The position numbers and the translations under genes were made by a program. 64,000 nt of DNA from Procambarus clarkii (lineage: Eukaryota > Arthropoda > Malacostraca > Decapoda > Cambaridae): NCBI RefSeq assembly GCF_040958095.1, contig NC_091158.1:38973308-39037307 (forward strand), in the 5' to 3' direction. The notes beneath the pieces are model-generated. The model did no database searches, was not told where the DNA came from, and worked only from the letters and a program-made list of their open reading frames with translations. This document shows, in pieces, positions 1-12,390 of the stretch (position 1 is the stretch's first letter; each line of letters begins with the position of its first letter).

Positions 1-205
1 ATGTAATAAGTTATTACGAGACGCGTTCAAGTGTCTCCTCAGACTAGAAATAAAAATGAATTTTGGGGAACTGATTTTTCAATTACCATCGACAGTGAAA
101 AGAGACATAAGAAATATTGAGAAAATTCGTGTTATAATTATTAATCTTACTTTTTCGGTCATTTTTAATAAAATATGTCTACAGGAAAGACAGCTACCAA
201 AATAT
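1..205 (+). pseudogene. Penelope-like element 5' head fragment
   Basis: An open frame from the ATG at 56 reads about 51 residues starting MNFGELIFQLP, then dissolves into the (AT)n array at about 206. Near-identical starts recur at 4153 (+), 4841 (-) and 952 (-), each next to sequence matching the 3' tail of a Penelope-like element. I therefore read it as the N-terminal start of a PLE polyprotein. The 55 bases before the ATG resemble the leader at 4107-4152, so this is the tail-to-head junction typical of PLE partial tandem copies. No RT or endonuclease motif lies in this piece. PLE identity comes from the neighbouring copies, not from this fragment alone. Confidence 0.6.
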
Positions 206-799
<594 letters not shown>

Positions 800-952
800 G
801 GTGTATACTGGCAGCAGGTTTTCTTTCAAACATGTTTCATTGAATATGACCGCATATTCTGTATTTATTATTTTCTGGTTTAGGGCTTCTATCCCTCTAA
901 CTATTTTCTTAGCATCAGGGCTTAATTGAAATAGGAGTTCTCCAAAACTCAT
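800..952 (-). pseudogene. Penelope-like element 5' head fragment
   Basis: The minus-strand frame from 952 begins [10 protein letters not shown] and runs about 52 residues to YTNI before entering the (AT)n array. It parallels the head at 56 but is clearly diverged. It lies directly downstream, in the minus sense, of the 3' region of PLE copy 1, so it is probably the head of the next tandem PLE copy, truncated at the AT array. Confidence 0.6.
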
Positions 953-2079
953 TTTCGTACTTTTAAGGTGAAGAAAAGAAGTGATTTACTATAGAGTATA
1001 TTACACTTATTTGTATAATTTGCACGACGTTTCGAACCTCCATGGTTCATTCTCAAGTGAACAGATCTTACAATACTAGTTGATTTTATACCCGCATTAG
1101 GTCAGGTGATAATACAATGAAGGTGAAAACATGGGGGGATACATAAGGGATAAACATAGGGGCTGCAGAAGGCTTATTGGCCCATACGAGGCATCTCCTA
1201 TCTAAACACAAAGATTAATCCAGTGTAATTGGCCTGTTATGTTGGACATTGTCTTCTGTGTTGGCATCGATATGTTCTTGTCTTGTCCTTACTCTCATGG
1301 TGGGTAGAGTAAATAGTTCCGTGATTTGGGTGTTCATGGTAGGTCGCTCTATTCTTATGTGAATTGCCTCAAGAATTTGTAATTTTCTTGAATCTTGGGT
1401 TTTGTCTATTATGCAAGTATTCTTGTTCAACATTTCTCTTGTTAGAGTAATGTCATGGGCTTGTCTCATGTGATTCCTAGGGGCACCAGATTGAAGATGG
1501 CATGTCAAACGCCTCGTCAGCTTGGTCGACGTCATACCTATGTACTTACATTGAAGGTTACATCCTTCGTGGGGGCAAGTGTACATGTATACAACGCTTG
1601 ACTGCTGTAGAGGGTTCTCCGTCGGCTTCGGGCTGTTTTTGATAAGGAGTTCGGAAGTCTTCTTGGTTTTGTAGAATATTATCAGGTTTATGTTTTGGTT
1701 AGGAGTAGTGCTTTTTACTCCTTTACGGATTATTTCTTTCATTATTCTTTCCTCTTTTATATGTTCACTGTGCATGGTTGATTTGTAATATAATTTTATT
1801 GGGGGTGTTGTGGTTTCTGTTCTAGGTTCTGAATTATACCAACGGTCCAAGTGTCTTCTTATAGCAGCGTTTATTTCCGCGTTGCTATATCCGTTGTTCA
1901 CCAATACCTGAGTTACTCTTTCAAACTCTCTACTCACGTTGCTCCATTCAGAGCAGTGGGTAAGCGCTCGACGAATATAAGCATTGAGAACACTGGCTTT
2001 GTATCTTTGGGGGCACTCACTTCTACCGTTCAGGCATAATCCTATGTTGGTGGGCTTGGTATATACGTTGGTGCTTAAA
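953..2079 (-). pseudogene. Penelope-like element copy 1: GIY-YIG endonuclease end and 3' UTR
   Basis: The minus frame covering about 2078-1215 encodes the C-terminal part of a PLE protein. It starts around NVYTKPTNIGLCLN and reads through RYKASVLNAYIRRAL and ERVTQVLVNNGYSN to a GIY-YIG nuclease region, with VVYMYTCP and CKYIGMTSTKLTRRL followed by a conserved LEAIHIRIERP segment. PLE proteins join an RT to such a GIY-YIG nuclease, which nicks target DNA. The RT is absent: the copy is truncated at 2079, where a 55-bp inverted repeat begins. The stop is near 1215, and 953-1214 is 3' UTR containing a possible ribozyme-like hairpin (1022-1066). Copy 2 shares the same domain but is distinctly diverged. 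Confidence 0.85.
1022..1066 (-). ncRNA. Hammerhead-like hairpin in PLE UTR (candidate)
   Basis: On the minus strand a perfect 5-bp stem, gaacc/ggttc with a 5-base loop, is followed at once by GAAAC GTC. That resembles stem II, the conserved GAAA and the GUC site of hammerhead ribozymes, which are known in Penelope-like elements. The upstream CUGANGA box is not canonical here (TTGAGAAT). It may be a decayed ribozyme or chance. Confidence 0.3.
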
Positions 2080-2138
2080 CCTCTTTAAGCACCAACGTAT
2101 ATACCAAGCCCAGCAACATAGGATTATGCCTGAACGGT
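2025..2138. repeat. Near-perfect 55-bp inverted repeat (foldback junction)
   Basis: The left arm 2025-2079 and right arm 2084-2138 are reverse complements with a single mismatch and a 4-base loop (cctc). Both arms are the same PLE coding segment in opposite orientations. The hairpin therefore marks a foldback join between PLE copy 1 and the start of the copy 2 region. Confidence 0.95.
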
Positions 2139-2422
2139 TGGAGGTAAATCAAAAATTAATTCTCCAAAATTCATTTTTATTTCGACGCGACTCGGGCGCG
2201 TTTCGTAAAACTTATTACATTTTCAAAGACTTTAGTTCACAAATACACAACTGAATAAAACTTACGTATCTCCAATTTTATATCTACATTTGAGTGAGGT
2301 GGGAGGGGTGATGTGGCATTAACACAAGACAGAACAAGAGGGGATATTAATAGGGTATTAAAAGTATCAACACAAGACAGAACACAAACAATGGGTATTG
2401 AATAGAAGTGTTTGTAGAAAGC

Positions 2423-3217
2423 CTATTGGTCCATATTTCTTGATGCTTCTATATTGGAGCGGAGTCTTGAGGTGGGTAGAATATAGTTGTGCAATAATTG
2501 GCTGTTGATTGCTGGTGTTGACTTCTTGATGTGTAGTGCCTCGCAAACGTCAAGCCGCTTGCTATCGCTGTATCTATCGATGATTTCTGTGTTGTTTACT
2601 AGGATTTCTCTGGCGATGGTTTGGTTGTCGGAAGAGATTATATGTTCCTTAATGGAGCCCTGTTGCTTATGCATCGTTAAACGCCTAGAAAGAGATGTTG
2701 TTGTCTTGCCTATATACTGGGTTTTTTGGAGCTTACAGTCCCCAAGTGGGCATTTGAAGGTATAGACAACGTTAGTCTCTTTTAAAGCGTTCTCTTTTGT
2801 GTCTGGAGAGTTTCTCATGAGTAGGCAGGCCGTTTTTTTGGTTTTATAGTAAATCGTCAGTTGTATCCTCTGATTTTTGTCTGTAGGGATAACGTTTCTA
2901 TTAACAATATCTTTCAGGACCCTTTCCTCCGTTTTATGAGCTGTGGAAAAGAAGTTCCTGTAAAATAGTCTAATAGGGGGTATAGGTGTTGTGTTAGTTG
3001 TCTCTTCAGAGGTTGCATAGCTTTTCACTTTCCTTCTTATGATGTCTTCGACGAAACCATTGGAGAAGCCGTTATTGACTAGGACCTGCCTTACCCTACA
3101 GAGTTCTTCGTCGACTTGCTTCCATTCTGAGCTGTGGCTGAGAGCACGGTCGACATATGCGTTAACAACACTCCTCTTGTACCTGTCAGGGCAGTCGCTG
3201 TTGGCATTTAGGCACAT
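2423..3217 (-). pseudogene. PLE copy 2 GIY-YIG endonuclease portion
   Basis: A 264-codon minus frame. It begins with the linker segment RYKRSVVNAYVDRAL and QVLVNNGFSNG, then a basic region and the GIY-YIG nuclease with VVYTFKCPLGDC, QYIGKTTTSLSRRL and CEALHIKKSTPAINSQL. It ends with a stop near the conserved NMDQ end. The nuclease domain looks complete. It is one frame out of register with the RT upstream (3186-3716), with the shift near 3217 in an ACA-rich stretch, so RT and nuclease can no longer be made as one protein without frameshifting. The 3' 180 bp of the frame lies within the inverted terminal arm. Confidence 0.85.
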
Positions 3218-3722
3218 TCCTGTTTGTTTCCTTAGTGTAGACTGCAGTGTGGAAACCTCCGCCCTTTTCCATGACTGTTACATCTAGAAAGGGCAGCTTC
3301 CCATCCTTTTCCATCTCGTAAGTGAAACGCAGCACGGAACTCTGCTCAAATGCCTCCTTCAGCTCCTGCAGATGTCTGACATCAGGTACCTGTGTAAAAA
3401 TGTCGTCAACATACCTGCAGTATATGGCCGGTTTCAAGTTCATGTCGACTAAGACTTTTTGCTCGATGGTACCCATATAGAAGTTTGCAAACAGGACACC
3501 TAGGGGAGAACCCATGGCGACCCCATCTACTTGCTTATACATGTGCCCATCCGGGCTCAAGAAGGGTGCCTCTTTAGTACAAGCTTGGAGTAGTTTCCTC
3601 AGAATATTTTCTGGTATGTCAAGAGGAGTACAGGCTGGATCACGATACACTCTGTCGGCTATCATTCCGATTGTCTCGTCCACAGGTACGTTGGTAAACA
3701 GCGATTCTACGTCCAACGAGGC
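3186..3722 (-). pseudogene. PLE copy 2 reverse transcriptase, 5'-truncated
   Basis: The minus frame carries Penelope-type RT motifs: DVESLFTNVP, then VDGVAMGSPLG, then YCRYVDDIF (the catalytic YVDD) and KLPFLDVTV. The N-terminal RT portion is missing because the inverted right arm starts at 3723. The frame is lost at about 3217, where it should pass into the endonuclease frame. Enzyme type: retrotransposon RT of the telomerase-related Penelope class. It is non-functional in this copy because of the truncation and frameshift. Confidence 0.88.
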
Positions 3723-4098
3723 TCCTAGTAAACAACACAGAAATCATCGATAGATACAGCGATAGCAGGCGGCTTGACGTTTGCGAGGCACTACACATCA
3801 AGAAGTCAACACCAGCAATCAACAGCCAATTATTGCACAACTATATTCTACCCACCTCAAGACTCCGCTCCAATATAGAAGCATCAAGAAATATGGACCA
3901 ATAGGCTTTCTACAAACACTTCTATTCAATACCCATTGTTTGTGTTCTGTCTTGTGTTGATACTTTTAATACCCTATTAATATCCCCTCTTGTTCTGTCT
4001 TGTGTTAATGCTACATCACCCCTCCCACCTCACTCAAATGTAGATATAAAATTGGAGATACGTAAGTTTTATTCAGTTGTGTATTTGTGAACTAAAGT

Positions 4099-4145
4099 CT
4101 TTGAAAATGTAATAAGTTTTACGAAACGCGCCCGTGTCGCGTCGA
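4099..4145 (+). ncRNA. Hammerhead-like segment upstream of PLE head (candidate)
   Basis: A stem-forming GTAA...TTAC element is followed by GAAAC, then an ACGCG/CGCGT stem ending in GTC just upstream of the PLE start codon at 4153. The mirror copy is at 2182-2228 on the minus strand. The GAAAC and terminal GTC fit a hammerhead layout, but the CUGANGA box is poor. Confidence 0.3.
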
Positions 4146-4152
4146 AATAAAA

Positions 4153-4733
<581 letters not shown>

Positions 4734-5366
4734 GTTGAATATGACCGAAAGGGTAAGATTAATAATTCTAACCCGAATCTTCTTAATATTTCTTACTTTT
4801 TTCTTCACTGTCGATGGTATTTGAAAAATTAACTCTCCCAAGTTCCTTTTTACATTTTTGTTTATGTCTGACGCCTAGAACCTTTTTGCAAGATTTCTCA
4901 AATTTTCAAAGACTAATTTTTATGTACTCTGTTTCATGCCTATATTTGTTTTTGCGTGTGATGACAGGAATCAAATCAATGGGAAAAGACAGAACACGAA
5001 ACAAAGGGTATATATAGGGTATATAACCATGAGTATACACTTTATTTTTTTTCTTCTATGCTGGTTTGGGGTCTTGAAGTGGGTAGAATGTGATTACATG
5101 TTAATTGGCTGTTGATTGCTGGTTTGACTTTTTGATGTGTAGTGCCTCGCTAATGTCGATCTTCTTGTTATTGTTGTATCTGTCGATAATTTCTGTATTG
5201 CTTGTTAAAATTTCTTTGGTGATGGTTCTGGTTGTGAGAGGAGATTATAAGCTTCTTGATGGAGCCCTGTTGTTCGTGCATTGTTAATCGCCTTGAAATA
5301 GACGTTGTTGTCTTGTCTTTGTATTGAGATCTTTGTAGCTGACAGTCCCCAAGTGGGTATGTAAAG
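4734..5366 (-). pseudogene. Penelope-like element copy 3: degenerate tail plus next head
   Basis: On the minus strand, 5366-5050 matches the GIY-YIG C-terminal coding region of copy 2 (compare 2450-2760), with shared runs such as the segment around ttggctgttgattgctgg. It carries several frame breaks. It continues through a 3' UTR into an ATG head at 4841 ([14 protein letters not shown]) that ends in the AT array. The copy is cut at its 5' side by a foldback hairpin at 5338-5385. Coding capacity is lost. Confidence 0.75.
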
Positions 5367-5385
5367 GCACTTGGGGACTGTCAGC
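5338..5385. repeat. Perfect 18-bp inverted repeat at a PLE breakpoint
   Basis: Left arm 5338-5355 and right arm 5368-5385 are exact reverse complements with a 12-bp spacer. The left arm and spacer belong to PLE copy 3; the right arm ends the PLE homology. Confidence 0.95.
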
Positions 5386-5389
5386 CCCC

Positions 5390-7450
5390 AAAATTCTCAG
5401 TCTTGGGTGATGTTAGTCAGGCCGCCCTCAAACAGGGAACCTTAGGATAACCGTCTTCCTCCGGCCTGGATAAGTATTACTAAGTACTACTACTCATCCG
5501 CCACACTCATAGTACTAATTTCATCGTCCCCGACGTAATATGCTTACCGGGTGGGGACATGCCAAGTCTTACGATGCGCATTAATTGCTATGCTTAGCGT
5601 ACGGCACTTCACAGTATTTACTTTAAGGGCAGAGCCACACAGTATGTGGCAAATACTTGGTATCAGTCTTTGTAGTCCGGTAGCCGTCTCTGCTGCCACA
5701 ACCAGATCGTCAGCGAATGCCAGGGCTGATAACTTTTCGCCCCACAGTCCAGTCCTGACGCCCAAGTCCTAAGCCCCTAATAATTGCCTCATCAATTATT
5801 AGGATGAAGAGAAATGGGGACAGGGGGGGTCACCCTATATCACCCCCCCACTCCCACCCAGTGATCAGGATGTCCTTCAAGGCCTCCCCTTGGCTAGTAA
5901 TTACGGTTGAGGACCGATCATAGCCCGACATGATGTATGTCCTTAAAGGCTTCAGAATGCCATTACGTTTCTGGCCCGCTGGATGGCTGGATGGGAGACG
6001 GTATTGAAAGCCTTCTCCATATCCAGAAACCCTAGGTGCGAGTTTACATTAGCGCACGAGCCTCTGCTAGGAGGGCATCCAGGATCACCAAGTTTACTGG
6101 ACACCTGTCCATAGGAGACGAAAGCATTCTGCCACCTGTCGATCCTGACTGCCTTGGAGAGTCTGCTGTTCAGAATCATATGAAACAGCCTCACTACCAT
6201 AGATGACATGGTTATGGGGCGATAGTGGGAAGGAGTGTCTGGATTCGGTTTCTTTGGTAACATTACTGTCTTATTCTTACGAAAAGATAGTGGCAGGGAT
6301 TCATTACCAACCACAGGTTAAATAACTTTGCAAACACCCTGACTGATATGGGACTTGTTGTTGTTGTTGTTTAAGATTCGCTACCTGAAACAAAAAGTTC
6401 CAAGTAGAGCGGGTTATGGTGAGCCCGTAACGACTAGAGTAAACGTATAGTAATACCGTCTGGGCCGGGAGCAGCATTGCTACTAACCTTGTGAGCAACA
6501 ATAATTTCCTCTGATGTTATAGGATCCTATAGTTGCTGATTAACTGGATCACGGTCACGAATTGGGCGGTGGTCCGGTGATGTGGGTCTAGAGAAGAGTG
6601 TCACCCAGACTGTAAAGAGACGAGCTGGCTCCACGTCAGTGGCGGTTACTTTCAAGTCTCCAGAGAGGCACGCGCAGCAGCCTTGTAACGATCCTTCTCG
6701 TACAGGCTCTGACTCAGAAAGTTCTGTGCTCTTCGCTTCCTCTTTCGTCTGGTCGGAGGTTGGGTTGGATCGGCACGATTTATCGGTGGAGGTCTCTGTC
6801 CATGCGCAGGGCGATGGTGCGGAACGTGGTCACCAGATCTTTTGGCAGAAGTGACTACTTGAGCATGACGCTCAAGGATCCTATCCACGTTATGACCGTT
6901 ACCACTGACCAGGTCAGCGATTACTTCATCAAGGAATTCTTCCCCTCATCCAGTTTCCTGGCCCCTGGGTACAATAGCTGCAAGGAATTCCACCATAGTT
7001 TCCTTCCAAGAAGATTCCTGGGGGGTCCTGTCAGGGAGTGGCATGTCAGGTTCAGCAGTTAGACAGTGGAGACTTCGAGCCCTCGCCATCCGAAAGATTT
7101 CTGTATTCCACCACTAATTCTTTGTACACTGTCCTTTTCCTTTGACTCTTAATGGGCTCCAAAGTTCACAAAGGAAAAACGTTGTTGTAGGCTCTGGTTA
7201 ATACCTCCCCCGGCATCTCTGGGGTCTGACTTCTAGCCTCACCTCTTCCATTGCCAGAAGGCGATTCTCCTCATCGTCCACCTCACTTTGGGCCTACCCT
7301 CTCTACTTGCGGCCTCTTCGAATTCCTGGTGGTATTGGGATCTGTGTATGCGGCTTAGATGAACTCGCCTTGCTCTATAGTCTCAAAAGGTTCTGCACAA
7401 ATTGGACAGTCTGGCGACCGGTCCAATAGCCGGTCCAATAGTCATGTAGG
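5390..7450 (-). pseudogene. Degenerate R2/NeSL-type LINE
   Basis: Minus-strand fragments in different frames line up as one decayed LINE. Read 5' to 3': a candidate zinc-finger start near 7430-7330 (CPICAEPFE); an arginine-rich segment 6888-6652 (RRKRKRRAQNF, YEKDRYKAAARA); RT segments at 6314-5952 (NKTVMLPKK, HYRPITMSSMVVRLFH, GFLDMEKAFNTVSH); and the catalytic block at 5765-5544 (LAFADDLVVAAET, LKVNTVKCRTLSI). The YRPIT plus FADDL pattern with the following LKVN(T)xKC motif is typical of the R2/NeSL clade, which normally inserts site-specifically. Many frameshifts and stops show it is dead. No C-terminal endonuclease is recognisable below 5540. Confidence 0.72.
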
Positions 7451-8495
7451 TCACCCATCGTGCTGACAGGGGTCAGCATGTCTCCGTAATAGTTTCAAAA
7501 AGTTTATAGGTGACAATGAACGAAAACCCTTGACAGGGACAGACGGCCTTCAGAAAAGCTCAAACCAAGTGTCACTGACAAATAGCCCCTAATGCAGGTG
7601 GACGGATGGTCCCCTTAGAGCAGCAGCAGGGGGGGGGGGCGCCTCAGCTGTTTGCGAAATCAGGAGTGCCGCGTGAAGGCCAGCTGAGGACTTTAGACAA
7701 TTACCGCGAGCGATAACTGTGCACTATATACTCTCTTAAGCATATATATAATCGGAAATGAGTACAATAAAGCTTCCTGCATTTAACCATTATGTTGAAA
7801 ATAATAAAGGGGATGAATATTAGTAAGGATGGAGATTGGAACTTTGTGAGACTGAAATATTGTATCAGTTGTCGTTCCATGCACAGTGTTGCATGGGGGT
7901 CGATCTCTGCTCCTCTCCCTCTCCTTATGATAAATCCCTCAACAATCACCAATTCCCCTTAATGGATTGTTGAGGCTAGCCTAAAGAACGCCAGACTTCC
8001 AATTGTACTGAATAACCTTTACAAGGTGAGTGAGGGAGCGGGTGATTGTTCACTATCACTATTGTAGTGAAAGAAATTGCCGTAAGTGTTCATTCATGAC
8101 GTTTCATAACTGCTTAAATTACTTTGCCTTTTGCATATCAATTAGCATAGTTCTATTCAGAGGGCTATAGCAAATTTTTATTTAATGTTGCGATGTATGA
8201 AGAACCTCTCCCGCATTAGTGTCACAAAAGTGTTCACATCGTCTATAGTCGGGTGTACACTGGTTGCTTAATTTATCCAGTATACGGAGCACTTTCTGTT
8301 ACACTCTAGCAAGTGTCCCGTATTTGTGTATAATGATTACCAGAGTCTCTGATAATGAGGTTCAGCGGGTGCAGTCTATGAGTACAGGAAGAAGTTACTG
8401 TATGGCTGAGATTCGCTAGTTGGTTAACGGAATGCATCTTTGAGTCATTTGCAGAACAACTGTGTAAGTCAAAACATTCCATACTAGAGCTCATA
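7451..8495. other. No gene seen
   Basis: Moderately AT-rich sequence with a 10-base G run near 7630. Short frames here lack recognisable motifs. Confidence 0.5.
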
Positions 8496-8714
8496 CCCCG
8501 CCAAACACACGACGCAACTACCACGTTGCTACAACGTTGGAACAAGTTTTAACACCGAAGTTGTAACAACCACTATAGCAAGATGTAACAACCAATATAG
8601 CAAGTTGTAACAACGTTCTAATACGTCATAAAAACGTAATAACAAGATGTAACCATTTTATTACAAGTTGTATCAAGCGGAAAATAGGAACAGTTACGTT
8701 GTGTGTTTGCAGGG
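8496..8714. mobile_element. Foldback MITE-B copy 1
   Basis: Ends ccccgccaaacacac and gtgtgtttgcaggg are imperfect inverted repeats of about 14 bp. The interior is dominated by inverted variants of GTTGTAAC and AACGTT (for example caagttgtaacaacgttctaatacgtc). A second copy is at 30445-30644. No coding potential; this is a non-autonomous DNA element of about 0.2 kb. Confidence 0.75.
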
Positions 8715-8837
8715 AAGAGACTGCATCAGAGACTCTACACACAGATACAAAAATAAATTATTCAACCAATATGGTACAGAAACATTTATATAAATCAGTT
8801 AAAGGCTGAGTGACGGGATCTAAGGAAGAAAGCTGTG
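8715..8837. other. Short spacer before the minisatellite
   Basis: No feature recognised. Confidence 0.4.
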
Positions 8838-9062
8838 ACTCACCGGCACAGCTAAGTTAGTACGAACCACAAGCACCGCTAAGTTAGTACGACCCACAGG
8901 CACCATTAAGTTAGTACGACCCACCAGCACAGCTAAGTTAGTACGACCCTCCGGCACAGCCAAGTTAGTACGACCCACCGGCACAGCCAAGTTAGTAGGA
9001 CCCACCGGCAGGGCTAAGTTAGTACGACCCACAGGCACCGCTAAGTTAGCACGACCCATCGG

Positions 9063-10300
9063 CACAGCCAAGTTAGTATGACCCACCGGCCCAGCTAAGT
9101 TAGTACGACACAGGCACCGCTAAATTAGTACGACCCACCGGCACAGCCAAGTTAGTACGACTCACCGGCACAGCTAAGTTTATACGATCCACCGGAACAG
9201 CCAACTTAGTATGACCCACCGACACAGCTAAGTTACTACGAACCACAGGCACCGCTAAGTTAGTACGACCCACCGGCACAGCCAAGTTAGTACGACCCAC
9301 AGGCACCGCTAAGTTAGTACGACCCACCGGCACAGCCAAGTTAGTACGACCCACCAGCACAGCCAAGTTAATATGAACCACCGGCCCAGCTAAGTTAGTA
9401 CGACCCACCGGCACAGCTAAGTTAGAACACCCCACCGGCACAGCCAAGTTAGTATGACCCACCGGCACAGCCAAGTTAGTATGACCCAACGGCCCAGCCA
9501 AGTTAGTACGACCCACCGGTACAGACAAGTTAGTACGACCCACCGGCACAGCCAAGTTAGTCCGACCCACCGGCACAGCTGAGTTAATACGACCCACCTG
9601 CACAGCTAAGTTAGTACGACCCACCGGCACAGCGAAGTTAGTACGACCCACCGGCACAGCTAAGTTAGTACGACCCACAGGCACAGCCAAGTTAGTACGA
9701 CCCATCGGCACAGCCAAGTTAGTATGACCCACCGGCCCAGCTAAGTTAGTACGACACACAGGCACCGCTAAATTAGTACGACCCACCGGCACAGCCAAGT
9801 TAGTACGACTCACCGGCACAGCTAAGTTTATACGATCCACCGGAACAGCCAACTTAGTATGACCCACCGACACAGCTAAGTTACTACGAACCACAGGCAC
9901 CGCTAAGTTAGTACGACCCACCTGCACAGCCAAGTTAGTACGACCCACAGGCACCGCTAAGTTAGTACGACCCACCGGCACAGCCAAGTTAGTACGACCC
10001 ACCAGCACAGCCAAGTTAATATGAACCACCGGCCCAGCTAAGTTAGTACGACCCACCGGCACAGCTAAGTTAGAACACCCCACCGGCACAGCCAAGTTAG
10101 TATGACCCACCGGCACAGCCAAGTTAGTATGACCCAACGGCCCAGCCAAGTTAGTACGACCCACCGGTACAGACAAGTTAGTACGACCCACCGGCACAGC
10201 CAAGTTAGTCCGACCCACCGGCACAGCTGAGTTAATACGACCCACCTGCACAGCTAAGTTAGTACGACCCACCGGCACAGCGAAGTTAGTACGACCCACC
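9063..10300. repeat. 648-bp higher-order repeat inside the minisatellite
   Basis: The same series of unit variants occurs twice with an offset of exactly 648 bp (24 units). For example the caggcaccgctaaattag variant is at 9111 and 9759, and the tatacgatccaccggaac variant follows each. The left copy has lost 2 bp near 9109. Confidence 0.85.
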
Positions 10301-12049
10301 GGCACAGCTAAGTTAGGATGACCCACAGGCACAGCCAAGTTAGTACGACCCACAGGCACCGCTAAGTTAGTACGACCCACCGGCACAGCTAAGTTAGTAC
10401 GACCCGCCGGCACAGCTAAGTTAGAACGACCCACCGGCACAGCCAAGTTAGTACGACCCACCGGTACAGACAAGTTAGTACGACCCACCGGCACAGCCAA
10501 GTTAGTACGACCCACCGGCACAGCCAAGTTAGTACGACCCACCGGCACAGCCAATTTAGTACGACCCACCGGCACAGCTAAGTTAATACGACCCACCGGC
10601 ACAGCTAAGTTAATACGACCCACCGGCACAGCTAAGTTAGTACAACCCACCAACACAGCTAATTAGTACGACCCACAGGCACAGGTAAGTTAGTACAACC
10701 CACCGGTACAGCTAAGTTAGTACAACCCACTGGCACAGCTAAGTTAGTACGACCCACCATCACAGGTAAGTTAGTACGACCCACAAGCACAGCTAAGTTA
10801 GTACAACCCACTGGTACACTAAGTTAGTACAACCCACTGGCACAGCTAAGTTAGTACGACCCACCGGCACAGGTAAGTTAGTACGACCCACAGGCACAGC
10901 TAAATTAGTACGATCCACAGGCACCGCTAAGTTATTACGACCCACAAGCACTGTTAAGTGAGTACGACCCCCTGGCACCATTAAGTTAGTACGACCCACC
11001 AGCACAGCTAAGTTAGTACGACCCTCCGGCACAGCCAAGTTAGTACGACCCACCGGCACAGCCAAGTTAGTTGGACCCACCGGCACAGCTAAGTTAGTAC
11101 GACCCACAGGCACCGCTAAGTTAGCACGACCCATCGGCACAGCCAAGTTAGTACGACCCACAGACACCGCTAAGTTAGTACGACACACAGGCACCGCTAA
11201 ATTAGTACGACCCACCGGCACAGCCAAGTTAGTACGACCCACCGGCCCAGCTAAGTTAGTACGACACACAGGCACCGCTAAATTAGTACGACCCACCGGC
11301 ACAGCCAAGTTAGTACGACCCACCGGCACAGCTAAGTTAATACGACCCACCGGAACAGCCAACTTAGTATGACCCACCGACACAGCTAAGTTAGTACGAA
11401 CCACAGGCACCGCTAAGTTAGTACGACCCACCGGCACAGCCAAGTTAGTACGACCCACAGGCACCGCTAAGTTAGTAAGACCCACCGGCACAGCCAAGTT
11501 AGTACGACCCACCAGCACAGCCAAGTTAATATGATCCACCGGCCCAGCTAAGTTAGTACGACCCACTGGCACAGCTAAGTTAGTACGACCCACCGGCACA
11601 GCTAAGTTAGAACACCCCACCGACACAGCCAAGTTAGTATGACCCAACGGCCCAGCCAAGTTAGTACGACCCACCGGTACAGACAAGTTAGTACGACCCA
11701 CCGGCACAGCCAAGTTAGTACGACCCACCGGCACAGCTGAGTTAATACGACCCACTGGCACAGCTAAGTTAGTACGACCCACCGGCACAGCTAAGTTAGT
11801 ACGACCCACCGGCACAGCTAAGTTAGTACGACCCACCGGCACAGCGAAGTTAGAACGACCCACCGGTACAGACAAGTTAGTACGACCCACCGGCACAGCC
11901 AAGTTAGTACGACCCACCAGCACAGCTAAGTTAGTACGACCCACCGGCACAGCCAATTTAGTACGACCCACCGGCACAGCTAAGTTAATACGACCCACCG
12001 GCACAGCTAAGTTAATACGACCCACCGGCACAGCTAAGTTAGTACAACC

Positions 12050-12390
12050 CACCAACACAGCTAAATTAGTACGACCCACAGGCACAGGTAAGTTAGTACA
12101 ACCCACGGGTACAGCTAAGTTAGCACGACCCACCGGCACAGGTAAGTTAGTACGACCCACAGGCACAGCTAAATTAGTACGATCCACAGGAACCGCTAAG
12201 TTATTACGACCCACAAGCACTGTTAAGTTAGTACAACCCACCGGCACCACTAAGTTAGTATGACCTACTGGCATCGCTAAGTAAGTACGACCCACAGTCA
12301 CAGTTAAGTTAGTTCGACCCACAGGCACACCTAAGTTAGTACTACCAACAGACAGAGCTACGTTTGTACGAGCCACAGGCACCGCTAAGT
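12050..12390. repeat. Recurrent divergent module within the minisatellite
   Basis: A block of strongly variant units containing cagacagagctacgtttgta recurs near 12350, 15480, 17340 and (with one change) 22270. The surrounding variant series is the same each time. This shows segmental duplications of several kb inside the array. Confidence 0.75.
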
